The notes under the pieces are model-generated. The model was not told the origin of the DNA and ran no database searches. It was given only the letters and a program-made list of their open reading frames with translations. A stretch of 64,000 nucleotides of DNA, taken from assembly GCF_030540825.1 (NCBI RefSeq), contig NZ_JAUOEO010000001.1, forward strand, positions 35,001 to 99,000, given 5' to 3'. This stretch comes from Flavivirga spongiicola. Lineage in GTDB: Bacteria; Bacteroidota; Bacteroidia; Flavobacteriales; Flavobacteriaceae. Below, piece by piece: positions 63,763-64,000 of this stretch (position 1 is the stretch's first letter; the number at the start of each line of letters is the position of its first letter). Both the position numbers and the translations under genes were made by a program.

Positions 63763-64000
63763 ATGAAAAAAGTATTATTTATAGATCGAGACGGAACGAT
63801 TATTAAAGAAACTACTGATGAAAAAATAGACAGTTTCGAAAAACTAGTTTTTTACCCCAAAGCCTTATCATCTTTAAATAAAATTGCTAAAGAACTTGAT
63901 TTTGAAATTGTGATGGTTACAAATCAGGATGGCTTAAGTACAGATGCTTTTCCCGAAAGTACTTTTTGGCCTGTACATAATTTTATTATTGAAACCTTTA
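63763..64000 (+). CDS. hisB: HisB-like HAD phosphatase, 5' part
   Basis: The first 79 codons of a gene cut by the window edge. KKVLFIDRDGTIIKE is the HAD nucleophile motif (DxD), followed by FYPKALSSLNKIA, FEIVMVTNQDGLSTDAF and PESTFWPVHNFI. This pattern is that of the histidinol-phosphatase domain of bifunctional HisB. The imidazoleglycerol-phosphate dehydratase half would lie beyond the edge, so the assignment is provisional. Confidence 0.75.
   Translation, partial: MKKVLFIDRDGTIIKETTDEKIDSFEKLVFYPKALSSLNKIAKELDFEIVMVTNQDGLSTDAFPESTFWPVHNFIIETF

Overview
The window is chromosomal DNA of a marine-type member of the Flavobacteriaceae (Bacteroidota). The evidence is low G+C content, promoters of the Bacteroidota type (TTG-N19/20-TAnnTTTG), a SusC/SusD locus with a FecR/ECF-sigma regulator pair, many short lipoproteins, and housekeeping proteins in their flavobacterial form. 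No CRISPR array and no intact integrase or transposase is visible.

Layout. (1) 1-4586: the 5' end of a 16S rRNA gene on the minus strand with three tandem rrn promoters, divergent from thrS-infC-rpmI-rplT; infC appears to start at AUA. (2) 4587-15540: a polysaccharide utilisation locus on the minus strand: ECF sigma, FecR, SusC, SusD, a lipoprotein with two LamG domains, a GH16 lipoprotein and a fragment of a carbohydrate-binding domain. The 3' end of fecR with its flank is present a second time as a decayed copy. (3) 15541-28751: housekeeping genes (YjbQ, DnaB, AccA, EamA permease, LptF/G permease, Tgt, FKBP lipoprotein, S4 protein, PRTase, shikimate kinase) plus a frameshifted nuclease pseudogene. 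(4) 28828-43860: a region bounded by an intact tRNA-Lys(UUU) and, about 14.6 kb on, a decayed copy of the tRNA with its terminator and 3' flank. All intact genes between them are on the minus strand: a methyltransferase, an AraC regulator, a radical SAM/AlkD-like pair, hypothetical proteins, an unusual SPFH/zinc-ribbon/acidic-protein operon, two paralogous small proteins and an orphan LytTR regulator. An M23 peptidase pseudogene lies inside it and a transposase remnant just beyond its right end. I read this as an old integrative island that has lost its integrase. (5) 44351-63584: a plus-strand myo-inositol locus: LacI regulator, purple-acid-phosphatase-like enzyme, IolJ, IolB, IolC, IolD, an SLC5 symporter, IolA, IolE, IolG, a raffinose-synthase/GH36-like enzyme, a GDPD-like lipoprotein, a truncated phosphodiesterase and a class III aminotransferase-fold enzyme. 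(6) 63763-end: the start of a HisB-like gene.

How the genes work together. The Iol set covers every step from myo-inositol to the aldolase products and semialdehyde oxidation, and it includes a sodium/solute symporter. The secreted enzymes around it could release inositol from phosphorylated, glycerophosphoryl or galactosyl conjugates (inference). The island's best candidate for an undescribed system is 36605-41800. It has four tightly spaced genes (acidic repeat protein, C-terminal zinc-ribbon protein, central zinc-ribbon protein, SPFH protein with a SHOCT-like tail), preceded by two genes sharing a C-terminal domain. Decayed genes are common throughout (nuclease, M23 peptidase, Lrp regulator, transposase, phosphodiesterase).
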